DNA of 64,000 bases from NCBI RefSeq assembly GCF_008642355.1, contig NZ_CP029193.1:7588001-7652000 (forward strand). Direction: 5' to 3'. This DNA comes from Streptomyces venezuelae (GTDB lineage Bacteria; Actinomycetota; Actinomycetes; Streptomycetales; Streptomycetaceae). Positions 21,620 through 33,400 of this stretch are shown piece after piece; the first letter of the stretch is position 1, and each line of letters starts with the position of its first letter. The position numbers were made by a program, and so were the translations under genes. Below the pieces are notes generated by a model. That model saw only the letters and a program-made list of their open reading frames with translations. It was not told the origin of the DNA and searched no databases.

Positions 21620-22702
21620 ATGACCACGGCCCCGGCCACCCGCCCCCGCATCACCGGAGTGGGCACCGCCGTCACTCCCGCCTCCTACTCGCAGCAGGAA
21701 GTGCTCGACGCCTTCGGGATCACCGACCCCAAAGTGCGTTCCGTCTTCCTCAACAGCGCCATCGAGCGCCGCAACCTCACCCTCCCGGCGCGGGACGCAC
21801 ACGGCGTCCGCACCCCCGAGTCCCAGGGCGACCTGCTCGACAAGCACAAGGCACTGGCCCTGGAGATGGGGGGCGAGGCCCTGCGCGCCTGCCTGAAGGA
21901 AGCGGGCGCCGAACTGTCCGACCTCCGCCACCTGTGCTGCGTGACCTCCACCGGCCTCCTCACGCCCGGCGTCAGCGCCCTGCTCATCCGCGAACTGGGC
22001 ATCGACCGCCACTGTTCGCGGACCGACATCGTCGGCATGGGCTGCAACGCCGGCCTCAACGCACTCGGCGTGGTGGCCGGCTGGGCCACCGCCCACCCCG
22101 GTGAACTCGCCGTCGTGCTCTGCGTGGAGGCGTGCTCCGCCGCCTACACGGTCGACTCGACGATGCGGACGGCGGTCGTGAACAGCCTGTTCGGCGACGG
22201 CGCTGCGGCAGTCGCCCTGCTGGCCGGCGAGAGCCCCGCGCCCTCCCCGGCGGGGGCCGAGCCGCCCACCGTCCTGAAGTTCGCGAGCTGCGTCATCCCC
22301 GAAGCGGTCGACGCCATGCGCTACGACTGGGACCGCGTCCAGGGCCGGTTCAGCTTCTTCCTCGACCCGCAGATCCCGTACGTGGTGGGCGCGCACGCCG
22401 AACTCGTCGTCGACCGCCTGCTCGCGGACACGGGGCTGCGCAGGAGCGACATCCGGCACTGGCTGGTCCACTCCGGGGGCAAGAAGGTCATCGACGCGGT
22501 CGTGGTCAACCTCGGCCTGACCCGCCACGACGTGCGCCACACGGTCGGTGTGCTGCGCGACCACGGGAACGTGTCCAGCGGCTCGTTCCTGTTCTCGTAC
22601 GAACGTCTCCTCGAAGAGGGCGTCGCGCGACCCGGCGAGTACGGAGTGCTCATGACGATGGGTCCGGGCTCCACGATCGAGACGGCGCTGATCCGATGGT
22701 GA
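21620..22702 (+). CDS. dpgA: 3,5-Dihydroxyphenylacetyl-CoA synthase (type III polyketide synthase)
   Basis: A 360-residue chalcone-synthase-fold enzyme that condenses four malonyl-CoA into the C8 ring of Dpg. The nucleophilic Cys is in VGMGCNAGLNAL (about Cys142 from this start). Later VHSGGKKVIDAV and HGNVSSGSFLF carry the family's catalytic His and Asn. I chose ATG 21620 because a G-rich ribosome site (about 21602-21611) precedes it; an in-frame GTG at 21602 would add six residues. The gene's TGA lies just before the dpgB start region, giving a tight dpgA-dpgB-dpgC operon. Confidence 0.92.
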   Translation: MTTAPATRPRITGVGTAVTPASYSQQEVLDAFGITDPKVRSVFLNSAIERRNLTLPARDAHGVRTPESQGDLLDKHKALALEMGGEALRACLKEAGAELSDLRHLCCVTSTGLLTPGVSALLIRELGIDRHCSRTDIVGMGCNAGLNALGVVAGWATAHPGELAVVLCVEACSAAYTVDSTMRTAVVNSLFGDGAAAVALLAGESPAPSPAGAEPPTVLKFASCVIPEAVDAMRYDWDRVQGRFSFFLDPQIPYVVGAHAELVVDRLLADTGLRRSDIRHWLVHSGGKKVIDAVVVNLGLTRHDVRHTVGVLRDHGNVSSGSFLFSYERLLEEGVARPGEYGVLMTMGPGSTIETALIRW

Positions 22703-22716
22703 GGACGGGAGAGGCC

Positions 22717-24710
<1,994 letters not shown>

Positions 24711-24722
24711 GGGGACACCGCG

Positions 24723-25532
24723 ATGCCGATCGCCCGGATCAACGGGACCTGTCTCGGTTACGACGAGTACGGCACCGGGGAGCCGGTGGTCATGGTCACC
24801 GGCACCGGCGCGCCAGGACGCATGTGGCGGACGCACCAGGTGCCGGCCCTCACCGCCGCAGGCCACCGGGTGATCACCCTCGACAACCGGGGCATCCCGC
24901 CGAGTGATCCGTGCCCCGAGGGGTTCACGCTCGCCGACATGGTGGCTGACGTCGCGGGGCTCATCGAGCATCTGGGGGAGGGGGCGTGCAGGATCGTCGG
25001 GTACTCGCTCGGCGCGATCGCCGTCCAGGAACTCCTGCTGGCCCGCCCCGACCTCGTCCACCAGGCCGTCCTGATGGCCACGAGCGGCCGCACGGACGCC
25101 CTGACCGCGGCGATGACCGCCGCCGACCTGGAACTCAGCGACGCCGGCGGCAAACTCCCGCCCCGTTTCGCCGCCTACGTACAGGCCCTGCAGAACCTCT
25201 CCCCGCGCACCCTCAACGACGAGGAGCGGCTGCGGGACTGGCTGGCCGTCTTCGAGATGTCCGCCGTGGACATGACGGGCGTACGCGGGCAGCTCGGCCT
25301 GCAACTCGTCCCCGACCGGCTGGCCGCGTACCGGAACATCACCAGGCGCTGTCTGGTCATCGGGTTCCAGGACGACCTCGTGGTCCGCCCGCACCTGTCC
25401 CGTGAGGTCGCGCGGTCCATTCCCGGCAGCCTCTATACCGAGATTCCGGGGTGCGGCCACTACGGATATCTGGAGCGGCCCGCCGAAGTGAATTCAGCGA
25501 TCACCGGCTTCTTCGCCGGCCGGCACCCGTGA
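24723..25532 (+). CDS. Alpha/beta hydrolase in the position usually held by dpgD
   Basis: A 269-residue alpha/beta-fold hydrolase. The nucleophile elbow is GYSLGA (Ser), the acid is probably in GFQDDLVV and the base is His in GCGHYGYLERP. There is no signal peptide, so it is cytoplasmic. It lies 12 bases after dpgC in the same operon. Candidate jobs are proofreading mis-primed carrier domains, thioester cleavage in Dpg formation, or product hydrolysis; related hydrolases occur in lipopeptide and depsipeptide clusters. It is not a crotonase and cannot simply replace DpgD. The exact substrate is unknown. Confidence 0.75.
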   Translation: MPIARINGTCLGYDEYGTGEPVVMVTGTGAPGRMWRTHQVPALTAAGHRVITLDNRGIPPSDPCPEGFTLADMVADVAGLIEHLGEGACRIVGYSLGAIAVQELLLARPDLVHQAVLMATSGRTDALTAAMTAADLELSDAGGKLPPRFAAYVQALQNLSPRTLNDEERLRDWLAVFEMSAVDMTGVRGQLGLQLVPDRLAAYRNITRRCLVIGFQDDLVVRPHLSREVARSIPGSLYTEIPGCGHYGYLERPAEVNSAITGFFAGRHP

Positions 25533-25544
25533 AAAGCGCGCTTT
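25533..25544. promoter_or_regulatory. Perfect 12-bp palindrome before the mbtH promoter
   Basis: AAAGCGCGCTTT begins directly after the hydrolase stop codon and ends 10 bases before the predicted -35 box. Its position suits an operator or a short terminator. Confidence 0.35.
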
Positions 25545-25554
25545 CTGGACGGCC

Positions 25555-25583
25555 TTGTCGGCCCCGGACCGCCCGGCTAGCGT
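25555..25583 (+). promoter_or_regulatory. Promoter for mbtH and exporter
   Basis: TTGTCG (25555-25560) and TAGCGT (25578-25583) are separated by 17 bp, a good match to Streptomyces sigma-70 (HrdB-type) promoters. A start near 25590 would give a leader of about 30 bases before the ATG at 25622. Confidence 0.65.
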
Positions 25584-25621
25584 GAAACACGTCCTGCCGA
25601 CGGAAATTGATCGGAGTGGTT

Positions 25622-25846
25622 ATGCCGAACCCGTTCGACGACGAAAACGGCACGTTCCTGGTTCTCGTCAACGAGGAGAACCAGCATTCGCTCTGGCCCG
25701 CCTTCGCCGAAGTCCCGGCCGGCTGGCGGACCGTGTTCGGAGAAGACACGCGGAAGGCCTGCCTGGACTACATCGAGGAGAACTGGACGGACATGCGTCC
25801 ACAGAGCCTCATCGACGAGATGGAGAAGTCCGCAGCCGCCGGCTAG
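25622..25846 (+). CDS. MbtH-like protein (NRPS adenylation-domain chaperone)
   Basis: A 74-residue protein with all family landmarks: [33 protein letters not shown], and [11 protein letters not shown] with the conserved tryptophans. MbtH-like proteins bind the N-lobe of A domains and are often required for solubility and adenylation, especially for Tyr- and Hpg-type A domains. GGAG lies 6 bases before the ATG at 25622. It has its own promoter and starts a transcript shared with the exporter 41 bases downstream. Confidence 0.95.
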   Translation: MPNPFDDENGTFLVLVNEENQHSLWPAFAEVPAGWRTVFGEDTRKACLDYIEENWTDMRPQSLIDEMEKSAAAG

Positions 25847-25887
25847 GCGTACCCCGACCGGAACGACAACGAAAACAGGAGGTTTTC

Positions 25888-28062
25888 GTGGCCATGATCG
25901 GCGGCCCGGGGCCGGTACTGATGCGGGGGATGGGTCCCGACGAGGCGGTGACCAAGCAGAAAATCAAGCGCGGCACGGCCAAGCGAATCCTCCCCTATAC
26001 GAAACCGTATCGCTTCAACATAGGCGTTCTCCTGGTCGTCACCGTGCTCAACGCGTGCAACGTGGTGGCCACTCCCATTCTGTTCAAGTACCTCATCGAC
26101 GACGGCATCGTCGCCAGGGACACCTCGGTGGTCGTGTGGATCTCCGTGGCGGTCGCCGTCCTCGCCCTGTTCAGCACCGTCTTCGGCTTCGCGGAGGCCT
26201 GGTACTCGGGCCGCGTCAGCGAAGGGCTCATCTACGACCTGCGCACCAAGATCTTCGACCATGTGCAGCGACAGCCGCTGGCGTTCTTCACCCGCGCCCA
26301 GACCGGGTCCCTCGTCAGCCGCCTCAACACCGATGTCGTCGGCGCCCAACAGGCCGTCACCGCCCTGCTGTCCACGGTGATCTCCGCCGGACTGACCCTG
26401 ATCCTCGTCCTCGGCGCGATGTTCTACCTGTCCTGGGTGGTCACCGTCGTCTCCCTCGTGGTGATCCCGCTCTTCATCCTGCCGGGCCGTGTCGTCGGCC
26501 GCAGGCTGCAGCGGATCATGCGCGAGCACATGCAGGTCAACGCCGAGGTCGGCTCGTTCATGAACGAGCGCTTCAACGTCACCGGCGCCCTGCTCGCCAA
26601 GCTGTACGGCCGCCCCGCCAGTGAGACGGGCATGTTCTCCCGGCTGGCCCGCAAGGGCCGCGACCTGGGAGTCCTGACCTCCGTCTACGGCAAGATGCTC
26701 TTCCTTACGATGACGCTCGTCGGCGCCATCGCCACCGCACTCGTGTACGGCATCGGCGGCGCCCTCGTCATCGAGGGCACGTTCCAGATCGGCACCCTGG
26801 TGGCCCTCGCGACCCTGCTCACCCGGCTGATGGGCCCGATCAACCAGCTGTCCAGCGCCCAGACGAGCGTCCTCACGGCCCTCGTCAGCTTCGACCGGCT
26901 CTTCGAGATCCTCGACCTGAAACCGCTCATCTCCGAGAAGGAGAACGCGGTGCCGCTGCCCGCCGCCTCGGCCACGGCAGCCGCCGACGGCAGCCGCACG
27001 GCACCGGAGGTCACGTTCGAGAACGTCTCGTTCCGCTACCCGAAGGCCGCGGACGTCTCGCTCGCCTCCCTGGAGTCCATCGCCCTGCCCGCGCAGGAAC
27101 GCACGCAGAACACATGGACGCTGCGCGACCTGACCTTCACCGTCCCGGCGGGCAGACTCACCGCCCTGGTCGGCCCGTCGGGCGCGGGCAAGACCACCAT
27201 CACCCACCTGGTGCCGCGCCTCTACGACCCCGTCGAGGGCGTCATCCGGATCGGCGGCCACGACATCCGCGACGTCACCCTGAAGTCGCTGAACGACACC
27301 GTCGGCATGGTCACGCAGGACGCGCACCTCTTCCACGCGACCATCCGCGACAACCTCACCTACGCGCGGCCCGACGCCACCGAGCAGGAACTCGTCGACG
27401 CGTGCAAGGCGGCACAGATCTGGGACCTGATCTCCTCGCTGCCCGACGGCTTCGACACCGTCGTCGGCGACCGCGGCTACCGCTTCTCCGGCGGCGAGAA
27501 GCAGCGCGTCGCGATGGCACGGCTGCTGCTCAAGGCCCCGCCCATCGTCGTGCTCGACGAGGCGACCGCGCACCTCGACTCGGAGTCCGAGGCGGCACTC
27601 CAACGCGCCCTGCGGTCCGCACTGAAGGGCCGCACCTCCCTGGTGATCGCCCACCGCCTCTCCACCATCAGGGACGCCGACCAGATCCTGGTCGTCGACA
27701 AGGGCCGGGTCCAGGAGCGCGGTACGCACGAGGAGCTCATGCGACTGGACGGCCTGTACGCGGAGTTGTACCGCACGCAGTTCTCCCGCCAGCCCTCCGA
27801 CAACGGCGACGCACCCGTGCCCGAGCCGGTCGGCGGCCCGCACGGCCCGGGACCGGTGCTCACCGGCGGGCCCGGCGGCCCCGGCGGTCCGATGCCGGGC
27901 GGCCCGCACGGCGCCTTCCCCGGCGGGCCGGGCGTCTTCCTCGCGGGACCCGGTGGCGGACCGGGCGGACCCGGTGGGCCGGGTGGACCCGGTGGGCCGG
28001 GAGGTCCACGCCACCACCACGGCCCGGGACCCGGCGGTCCACCGCCCCCCGGCCACGGATGA
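25888..28062 (+). CDS. ABC exporter (fused TMD-NBD) with Gly/Pro/His-rich tail
   Basis: A 724-residue half-transporter of the MsbA/LmrA type that probably dimerises to export the peptide. Residues about 30-330 hold six membrane helices. The nucleotide-binding domain (about 375-625) has Walker A GPSGAGKTT, a signature RFSGGEKQR, Walker B PIVVLDEAT and the H-loop IAHRLST. After about residue 650 comes an unusual low-complexity tail of GGPGGP, GGPHG and HHHGP units. The GTG start at 25888 is preceded by a perfect AGGAGGT site. Its position between mbtH and the NRPS genes supports a transport or self-resistance role. Confidence 0.88.
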   Translation: MAMIGGPGPVLMRGMGPDEAVTKQKIKRGTAKRILPYTKPYRFNIGVLLVVTVLNACNVVATPILFKYLIDDGIVARDTSVVVWISVAVAVLALFSTVFGFAEAWYSGRVSEGLIYDLRTKIFDHVQRQPLAFFTRAQTGSLVSRLNTDVVGAQQAVTALLSTVISAGLTLILVLGAMFYLSWVVTVVSLVVIPLFILPGRVVGRRLQRIMREHMQVNAEVGSFMNERFNVTGALLAKLYGRPASETGMFSRLARKGRDLGVLTSVYGKMLFLTMTLVGAIATALVYGIGGALVIEGTFQIGTLVALATLLTRLMGPINQLSSAQTSVLTALVSFDRLFEILDLKPLISEKENAVPLPAASATAAADGSRTAPEVTFENVSFRYPKAADVSLASLESIALPAQERTQNTWTLRDLTFTVPAGRLTALVGPSGAGKTTITHLVPRLYDPVEGVIRIGGHDIRDVTLKSLNDTVGMVTQDAHLFHATIRDNLTYARPDATEQELVDACKAAQIWDLISSLPDGFDTVVGDRGYRFSGGEKQRVAMARLLLKAPPIVVLDEATAHLDSESEAALQRALRSALKGRTSLVIAHRLSTIRDADQILVVDKGRVQERGTHEELMRLDGLYAELYRTQFSRQPSDNGDAPVPEPVGGPHGPGPVLTGGPGGPGGPMPGGPHGAFPGGPGVFLAGPGGGPGGPGGPGGPGGPGGPRHHHGPGPGGPPPPGHG

Positions 28063-28082
28063 GACCAGCCCTCCCCTCCCCA

Positions 28083-28120
28083 CGGCATCCGCGGCGCGGC
28101 ACCCCGCGCCGCGGATGCCG
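28083..28120 (+). terminator. Strong hairpin after the exporter gene
   Basis: A perfect 17-bp inverted repeat (28083-28099 with 28104-28120) around a 4-nt loop, starting 20 bases after the exporter stop. It separates the mbtH-exporter transcript from the two-component genes. Confidence 0.85.
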
Positions 28121-28244
28121 TTCCGCCGTACCGGTCCCGCGCGGGCCCCCCGCCGGTAGGCTGAGCGTGGGCGGTGGGCTGTGACCAGTGTGTGACCCCC
28201 GCTCGGACATCCTGGTCAGCCATGATCCATCGGGGGGTGGGGCT

Positions 28245-28898
28245 GTGCGGGTGCTGGTGGCCGAGGACCAGACCGAACTGGCGGACTCCGTGGCCAGAGT
28301 GCTGCGCAGGGAAGGCATGGCCGTCGACGTCGTCTACGACGGCGAGGACGCCCTGGAACGCACCTCCGTCGTCGACTACGACGTGGTGGTGCTCGACCGC
28401 GACCTCCCCACCGTGCACGGCGACGAGGTGTGCGGAGCGCTGATGGCGGAGCCCGCCCGCACGCGGGTCCTCATGCTCACCGCGTCCGGCACGATCGCGG
28501 ACCGCGTCGAAGGGCTCAGCCTCGGCGCCGACGACTACCTCCCGAAACCCTTCGCGTACGCCGAACTCGTCGCCCGCGTCCGGGCGGTGGCCCGCCGCGC
28601 CCAGCCGGCCGTCCCGCCGATCCTTGTCCACGGCGACCTGCGACTCGACCCCGCCCAGCGCATCGCGACCCGGGCCGGGCACCGACTGGCCCTCACCCCC
28701 AAGGAGTTCGCGGTCCTCGAATACCTGCTGGCCGCCCGCGGCCGCGTCGTATCGGCCGAGGAACTCCTGGAACGCGTGTGGGACGAGGCGACCGACCCGT
28801 TCACGACGACGGTCAAGGCGACCATCAACAGGCTGCGGCCGAAACTCGGGTCACCGCCGCTGATCGAAACCGTGCCCCGCGGCGGATACCGGATCTGA
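28245..28898 (+). CDS. OmpR-family response regulator
   Basis: A 217-residue regulator. The receiver domain (1-115) has the acidic pair (VAEDQTE), the phospho-acceptor Asp in VVVLDRDLP, the LTASG Thr/Ser position and the DDYLPKPF Lys. A winged-helix DNA-binding domain (about 125-215) follows: LALTPKEFAVLEYLLAARGRVVSAEELLERVWD and the closing ETVPRGGYRI. The GTG start at 28245 follows a G-rich ribosome site. It pairs with the kinase 18 bases downstream. Its place between exporter and NRPS genes suggests control of the cluster or of an envelope stress response to the product. Confidence 0.88.
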   Translation: MRVLVAEDQTELADSVARVLRREGMAVDVVYDGEDALERTSVVDYDVVVLDRDLPTVHGDEVCGALMAEPARTRVLMLTASGTIADRVEGLSLGADDYLPKPFAYAELVARVRAVARRAQPAVPPILVHGDLRLDPAQRIATRAGHRLALTPKEFAVLEYLLAARGRVVSAEELLERVWDEATDPFTTTVKATINRLRPKLGSPPLIETVPRGGYRI

Positions 28899-28916
28899 CG
28901 ATGTGAGCGAGACGGG

Positions 28917-30248
28917 ATGACGATGCGTCTGCGAAGCGCGGCCCGGACGGCCCGGTCACGTACAAACCGGATACACGGCGCCCTCCCCCGAGCAGTCGCG
29001 TCCCGCGCCGGACTCGTCTCGCGGCTCGTGCCCCGGCGCGTCCGCATGCGGCTCACCCTCCTGTACGGCCTGCTCTTCGTCATCTCCGGCGCCGTCCTGC
29101 TCACGATCACCTACCTGCTGGTCAACCGCCCCACCAGCACCGTCCTCGTCAGCCGCCGCGGAGGCTCCGGATCACCCGGCGATGCGGGCATCCACATGTA
29201 CACGCGCGACGAGGTCCCCGGTGCGGTCGACCGCTTCGCCCACGCCCAGCAACAGCAGGCGATGCGCCAGCACACCGCCGAGATGCAGCACCTGCTGACC
29301 CAGTCCGGCATCGCACTGGCGATCATGTCGGTGATCGCCATCGGCCTCGGCTGGCTCGTCGCGGGCCGGGTCCTGCGCCCCCTGCGCACCATCACCACCA
29401 CCGTCCAGCGCATCTCCGCGCACAACGTGCACGAACGCCTCGCCGTCGAAGGACCCGGCGACGAGCTGAAGGACCTGGCCGACACCGTCGACGGCCTCCT
29501 CGGCCGCCTCGAAACGGCCCTGGACTCCCACAAACGGTTCGTCGCCAACGCGGCACACGAACTGCGCACCCCCCTGACCGTGGAGCACGCACTCCTGGAG
29601 GAGTCCCTCATCGACCGGGACGCCACCGTCGATTCCTTCCGCGCGAACTTCGAGCGCCTCCTGACCCTCAGCGAGCAGCAGGCCCGCCTCCTGGAGTCGC
29701 TCCTGACCCTCTCCGGCAGCGAACGCGGCCTCGACCGCAGGGAACCCCTCGACCTGGCGGAGCTGACCGGCAACGTGCTGGTCGGCGCCCGCAAGGAGGC
29801 CGATCGCCGGAACCTGCGGGTCGAGGCGCACATCCATCCCGCGGGCCTCTGGGGCGACGACGCCCTCATCGAACGTCTCGTCGCCAACCTCGTGGACAAC
29901 GCCATGGGATACAACGTGCCCGACGGCTGGGTGACGGTCGTGACCGGCGTCAAGGACGGCCTTGCCTTCGTCCGCGTCTCCAACACCGGCCCGCGGATCC
30001 CGCCCGCCGGTGTCAGCCGCCTCTTCGAGCCCTTCCAGCGCATCGGCAGGAAAGCCGACAACGGCCATCACGGGCTCGGCCTGTCGATCGTGCGCTCCAT
30101 CGCCGCCGCACACGACGCGACCCTGAACGCGCACGCGCGGCCGCAGGGCGGCCTCGTCGTGGAAGTCGGCTTCCCCCTGCGGACGACGGCACCGGCCACG
30201 GAGACGTACGACGACATGGCCCGCGCCTTGAGCACCGCCCCGGAATAG
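28917..30248 (+). CDS. Sensor histidine kinase
   Basis: A 443-residue membrane kinase. A basic N-terminal cytoplasmic segment precedes helix 1 (about 45-66), a short extracellular loop of about 55 residues contains [15 protein letters not shown], and helix 2 (about 122-145) leads into a HAMP domain. The H-box is [19 protein letters not shown] (phospho-His near residue 214), then the N-box [11 protein letters not shown]1/G2 and HHGLGLSIV. The small sensor loop suggests it detects membrane or cell-wall changes rather than a large ligand. It is the cognate partner of the upstream regulator. Confidence 0.88.
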   Translation: MTMRLRSAARTARSRTNRIHGALPRAVASRAGLVSRLVPRRVRMRLTLLYGLLFVISGAVLLTITYLLVNRPTSTVLVSRRGGSGSPGDAGIHMYTRDEVPGAVDRFAHAQQQQAMRQHTAEMQHLLTQSGIALAIMSVIAIGLGWLVAGRVLRPLRTITTTVQRISAHNVHERLAVEGPGDELKDLADTVDGLLGRLETALDSHKRFVANAAHELRTPLTVEHALLEESLIDRDATVDSFRANFERLLTLSEQQARLLESLLTLSGSERGLDRREPLDLAELTGNVLVGARKEADRRNLRVEAHIHPAGLWGDDALIERLVANLVDNAMGYNVPDGWVTVVTGVKDGLAFVRVSNTGPRIPPAGVSRLFEPFQRIGRKADNGHHGLGLSIVRSIAAAHDATLNAHARPQGGLVVEVGFPLRTTAPATETYDDMARALSTAPE

Positions 30249-30486
30249 GGAATGGCCGGGGCGACCCCGTGAATGCCCAGCCCGGACGGTCGCGCCCATT
30301 CCTTCCGCGGTCATAGCATCAAATTCTCCGTGCGAGGCCGCGCGCATTTCCCGTGTACGCCTTCCGGCATGCCCGAGCGCGCGCCCGGCTCACCGTCCAA
30401 GTGCAAAAACTGCGCGGTTGGACGGCTCTCGCCCTCGTGCGGCCCGGACAGACGGAACAGCCGAGGGAATTGCTCGGCCAGGGGGA
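30249..30486 (+). promoter_or_regulatory. Upstream region of the NRPS operon
   Basis: A 238-base gap between the kinase and NRPS1. It contains a short GC hairpin (CGGGG-CGA-CCCCG, just after the kinase stop) and an AT-richer stretch around 30311-30332 that could hold a -10 element. I cannot define boxes with confidence. The four NRPS genes have gaps of at most 52 bases, so this is the likely promoter for all of them. Confidence 0.4.
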
Positions 30487-33400
30487 ATGATGAACGGCAA
30501 CGCTGCTCGCACTCTGCCCCTCCTCGACGCCCAGGAGGGAATCTGGCTCGCGCAACGCGTATCGGGCTCGCGCCGGCTGTACAGCGTCGGACAGTACGTC
30601 GACATCCACGGGCCCGTCGTTCCGCACTTGTTCGAACGTGCTTTGCGGCAGTTGACGGACGAGACGGAAATACTCCACGCACGATTCGAGGACGACGGCG
30701 CGGGCGGCGCACGCATGACGTTCCCGCCCCCGGAAACACATGCCCTCCTCGATTTCCACGACCTCACCGAGGAGGAAGACCCGAGAAAGGCCGCCGAGGC
30801 GTGGATGCGGGCCGAACTCGACCAGGAGATCGCCTCCCACGCCGACCGCCTCTACGCGCACGCCCTGTTCCGCCTCGCCCCCGACCACCACATCTGGTAC
30901 CAGCGCTACGACCACCTCCTGATGGACGCCTACGGCTGCTCCCTGCTCGCCCGCCGCACCGCGGACGTCTACACGGCACTCCTCACCGGCCGCCCCTGCG
31001 CCCCGGCGCAGCACGCGCCGCTCCGCGCGCTGATGGACGAGGAGTCGGCGCACCGCGCCTCGGAACGCCAAGAGGCCGACCGGCGGTACTGGCACGAGCA
31101 CTTCGCGGACCGCCCCGACCTGACCGGCATCCCGGGCCACACCACGCCCGAGGCCGGCCCCGGCGACGTACTGCGCGAGACCGGCCACCTGCCGTCCCAC
31201 GCCGTCACGGCGCTGCGCGCGGCGGCCGCCCGCGCCGAGGCGAGCTGGCCACGCCTCGTCGTGGCGGCGGTCGCCGCCTTCGTCGGCCGCCTCGGCGGAA
31301 CGGACGAGGCGATCCTGAGCCTCCCGGTCGCGGGCCGCACCGGCGACCGGGCCCGGCGCACGCCTTGCACGATGGCCAACATCCTGCCGCTCCGCGTCCC
31401 CGTCACCGCGTCCACGAGCCTCCTGGATCTCACACGGACGACGGACACGGAGATCGCCGCCCTCCTCGACCACCAGAGTCTGCGAGGAGAACAGCTGCGC
31501 CGCGAACTCGGCTGGCCGTCGGGCGACCGCTGGCACTTCGGGCCGTACGTGAACGTCATGCCCAAGGCCGGCGAAACCCTGTCGTTCGGTGGCCACCGGT
31601 CCGTCGTGCGCGACCTGTCGAGCCGCCGCGTCGAGGAGTTCGGCGTACTGGTGAGCGGCGCACCCGAGGGCCAGGACATGGAGATCACCTTCGAGGCCAA
31701 CTCCGCCTTGTACGACCGGCCTTGGCTCCGGTCCGCCCTCCAGGCCTTCCTGCGGTTCCTGACACGGACGACCGCCGACCCGTCGCAGCCGGTCGGCGCG
31801 GTGCCATGGCTGGACGCGGCGGAGCGCGCCCACGTGCTGGACCGCTGGAACGCCACCGAAGGACCGGCGGCCCCCGCCGCCGACACCGTCCCGAAGCTGC
31901 TGGCCCGCCACCTCGCCTGGTCGTCGGACGCGGTGGCCGTGACGGACGGCGAACGAACGGTCACCTACGCGGAGTTGGACAGGGAATCCGGACGCCTGGC
32001 GGCGTACCTCGCGCACGAGGGAGTCGCCCGCGGCGACCGCGTCGCCGTCGTGATGGAGCGTTCGGTCGACCTGATCGTGGCGTTGCTGGCGGTGTGGCGG
32101 GCGGGGGCGGCGTTCGTGCCGGTGGATGTGGAGTATCCGGCGGAGCGGGTGGCGTTCCTGCTGGCCGACTCCCGGCCCACGGCCGTGCTGTGCGCCGAGG
32201 CGCACCGCGACGCGATCCCCGCGGTCCACGAGGCGTGTCTGGTGGTGCTGGACGACCCGCGCGTGTGTGCGGCCGTCGCGGGGTGTCGTGCGGATGGTCC
32301 TGGGGTGTGGGTGGGTGGGGGTGATGTGGCGTATGTGATGTACACGTCGGGGTCGTCGGGGGTGCCGAAGGGTGTGGTGGTGGCGCATGGGGCGGTGGCG
32401 GGTCTGGTGGGGGGTTCGGGTTGGTCGGTGGGTGCTGGTGATGCGGTGTTGATGCATGCGCCGCATGCGTTTGATGTGTCGTTGTTCGAGGTGTGGGTGC
32501 CGTTGGTGGCGGGTGGCCGGGTGGTTGTGGCGGGTGCGGGTGTGGTGGATGCGGGGGGTGTTCGGTCGGCTGTTGGTGTGGGTGTGTCGGTGGTGCATGT
32601 GACGGCGGGTGTGTTCCGGGTGTTGGCGGAGGAGTTTCCGGGGTGTTTTGCCGGTCTGCGTGAGGTGTTGACGGGTGGGGATGTGGTGCCGGCGGGTGCG
32701 GTGGCGCGGGTGCGTGGGGCTTGTCCTGGGGTGGCGGTGCGGCATTTGTACGGGCCGACGGAGATCACCCTCTGCGCGACCACACACCACCTGGGCCCGG
32801 AAGCCCGGGCGGGCCGGACGCTGCCCATCGGCCGCCCGCTGGCCGACCGGCAGGTGTACGTCCTGGACACGACGCTGCAGCCGGTCCCTGCCGGAGTGGT
32901 GGGGGAGCTGTACATCGCGGGAACGGGTCTGGCGTACGGGTATCTGGGTCGGCCGGGTCTTTCGGCCGGGCGGTTCGTGGCGTGTCCGTTCGGCGACGGG
33001 CTCGGGGCCGGGCGTCGGATGTACCGCACGGGTGACCTGGTGCGGTGGACGGCGAACGGCGATCTGTTGTTCGTGGGGCGTGCGGACGAACAGGTGAAGG
33101 TCCGTGGGTTCCGCGTGGAGCCGGGCGAGATCGAGGCGGTACTCGCCGGGCACGAGGCGGTCGGGCAGGCCGTGGTGGTGGCCCGGCAGGACGGGCAAGG
33201 CGCTGAGAAGCGGCTCATCGGGTACGTCGTGCCGGACGGCGGCGGACGTGACGTGGACGCCGATTCGCTGCGCGCATATGTGGCGGAGCGGCTGCCGGAG
33301 TACATGGTCCCCGCCGCCGTGCTGGTCCTGGACGCCTTGCCGCTCACCGCCAACGGCAAGGTGGACCGCGCCGCCCTTCCGGCACCCGACTTCGAGGGCG

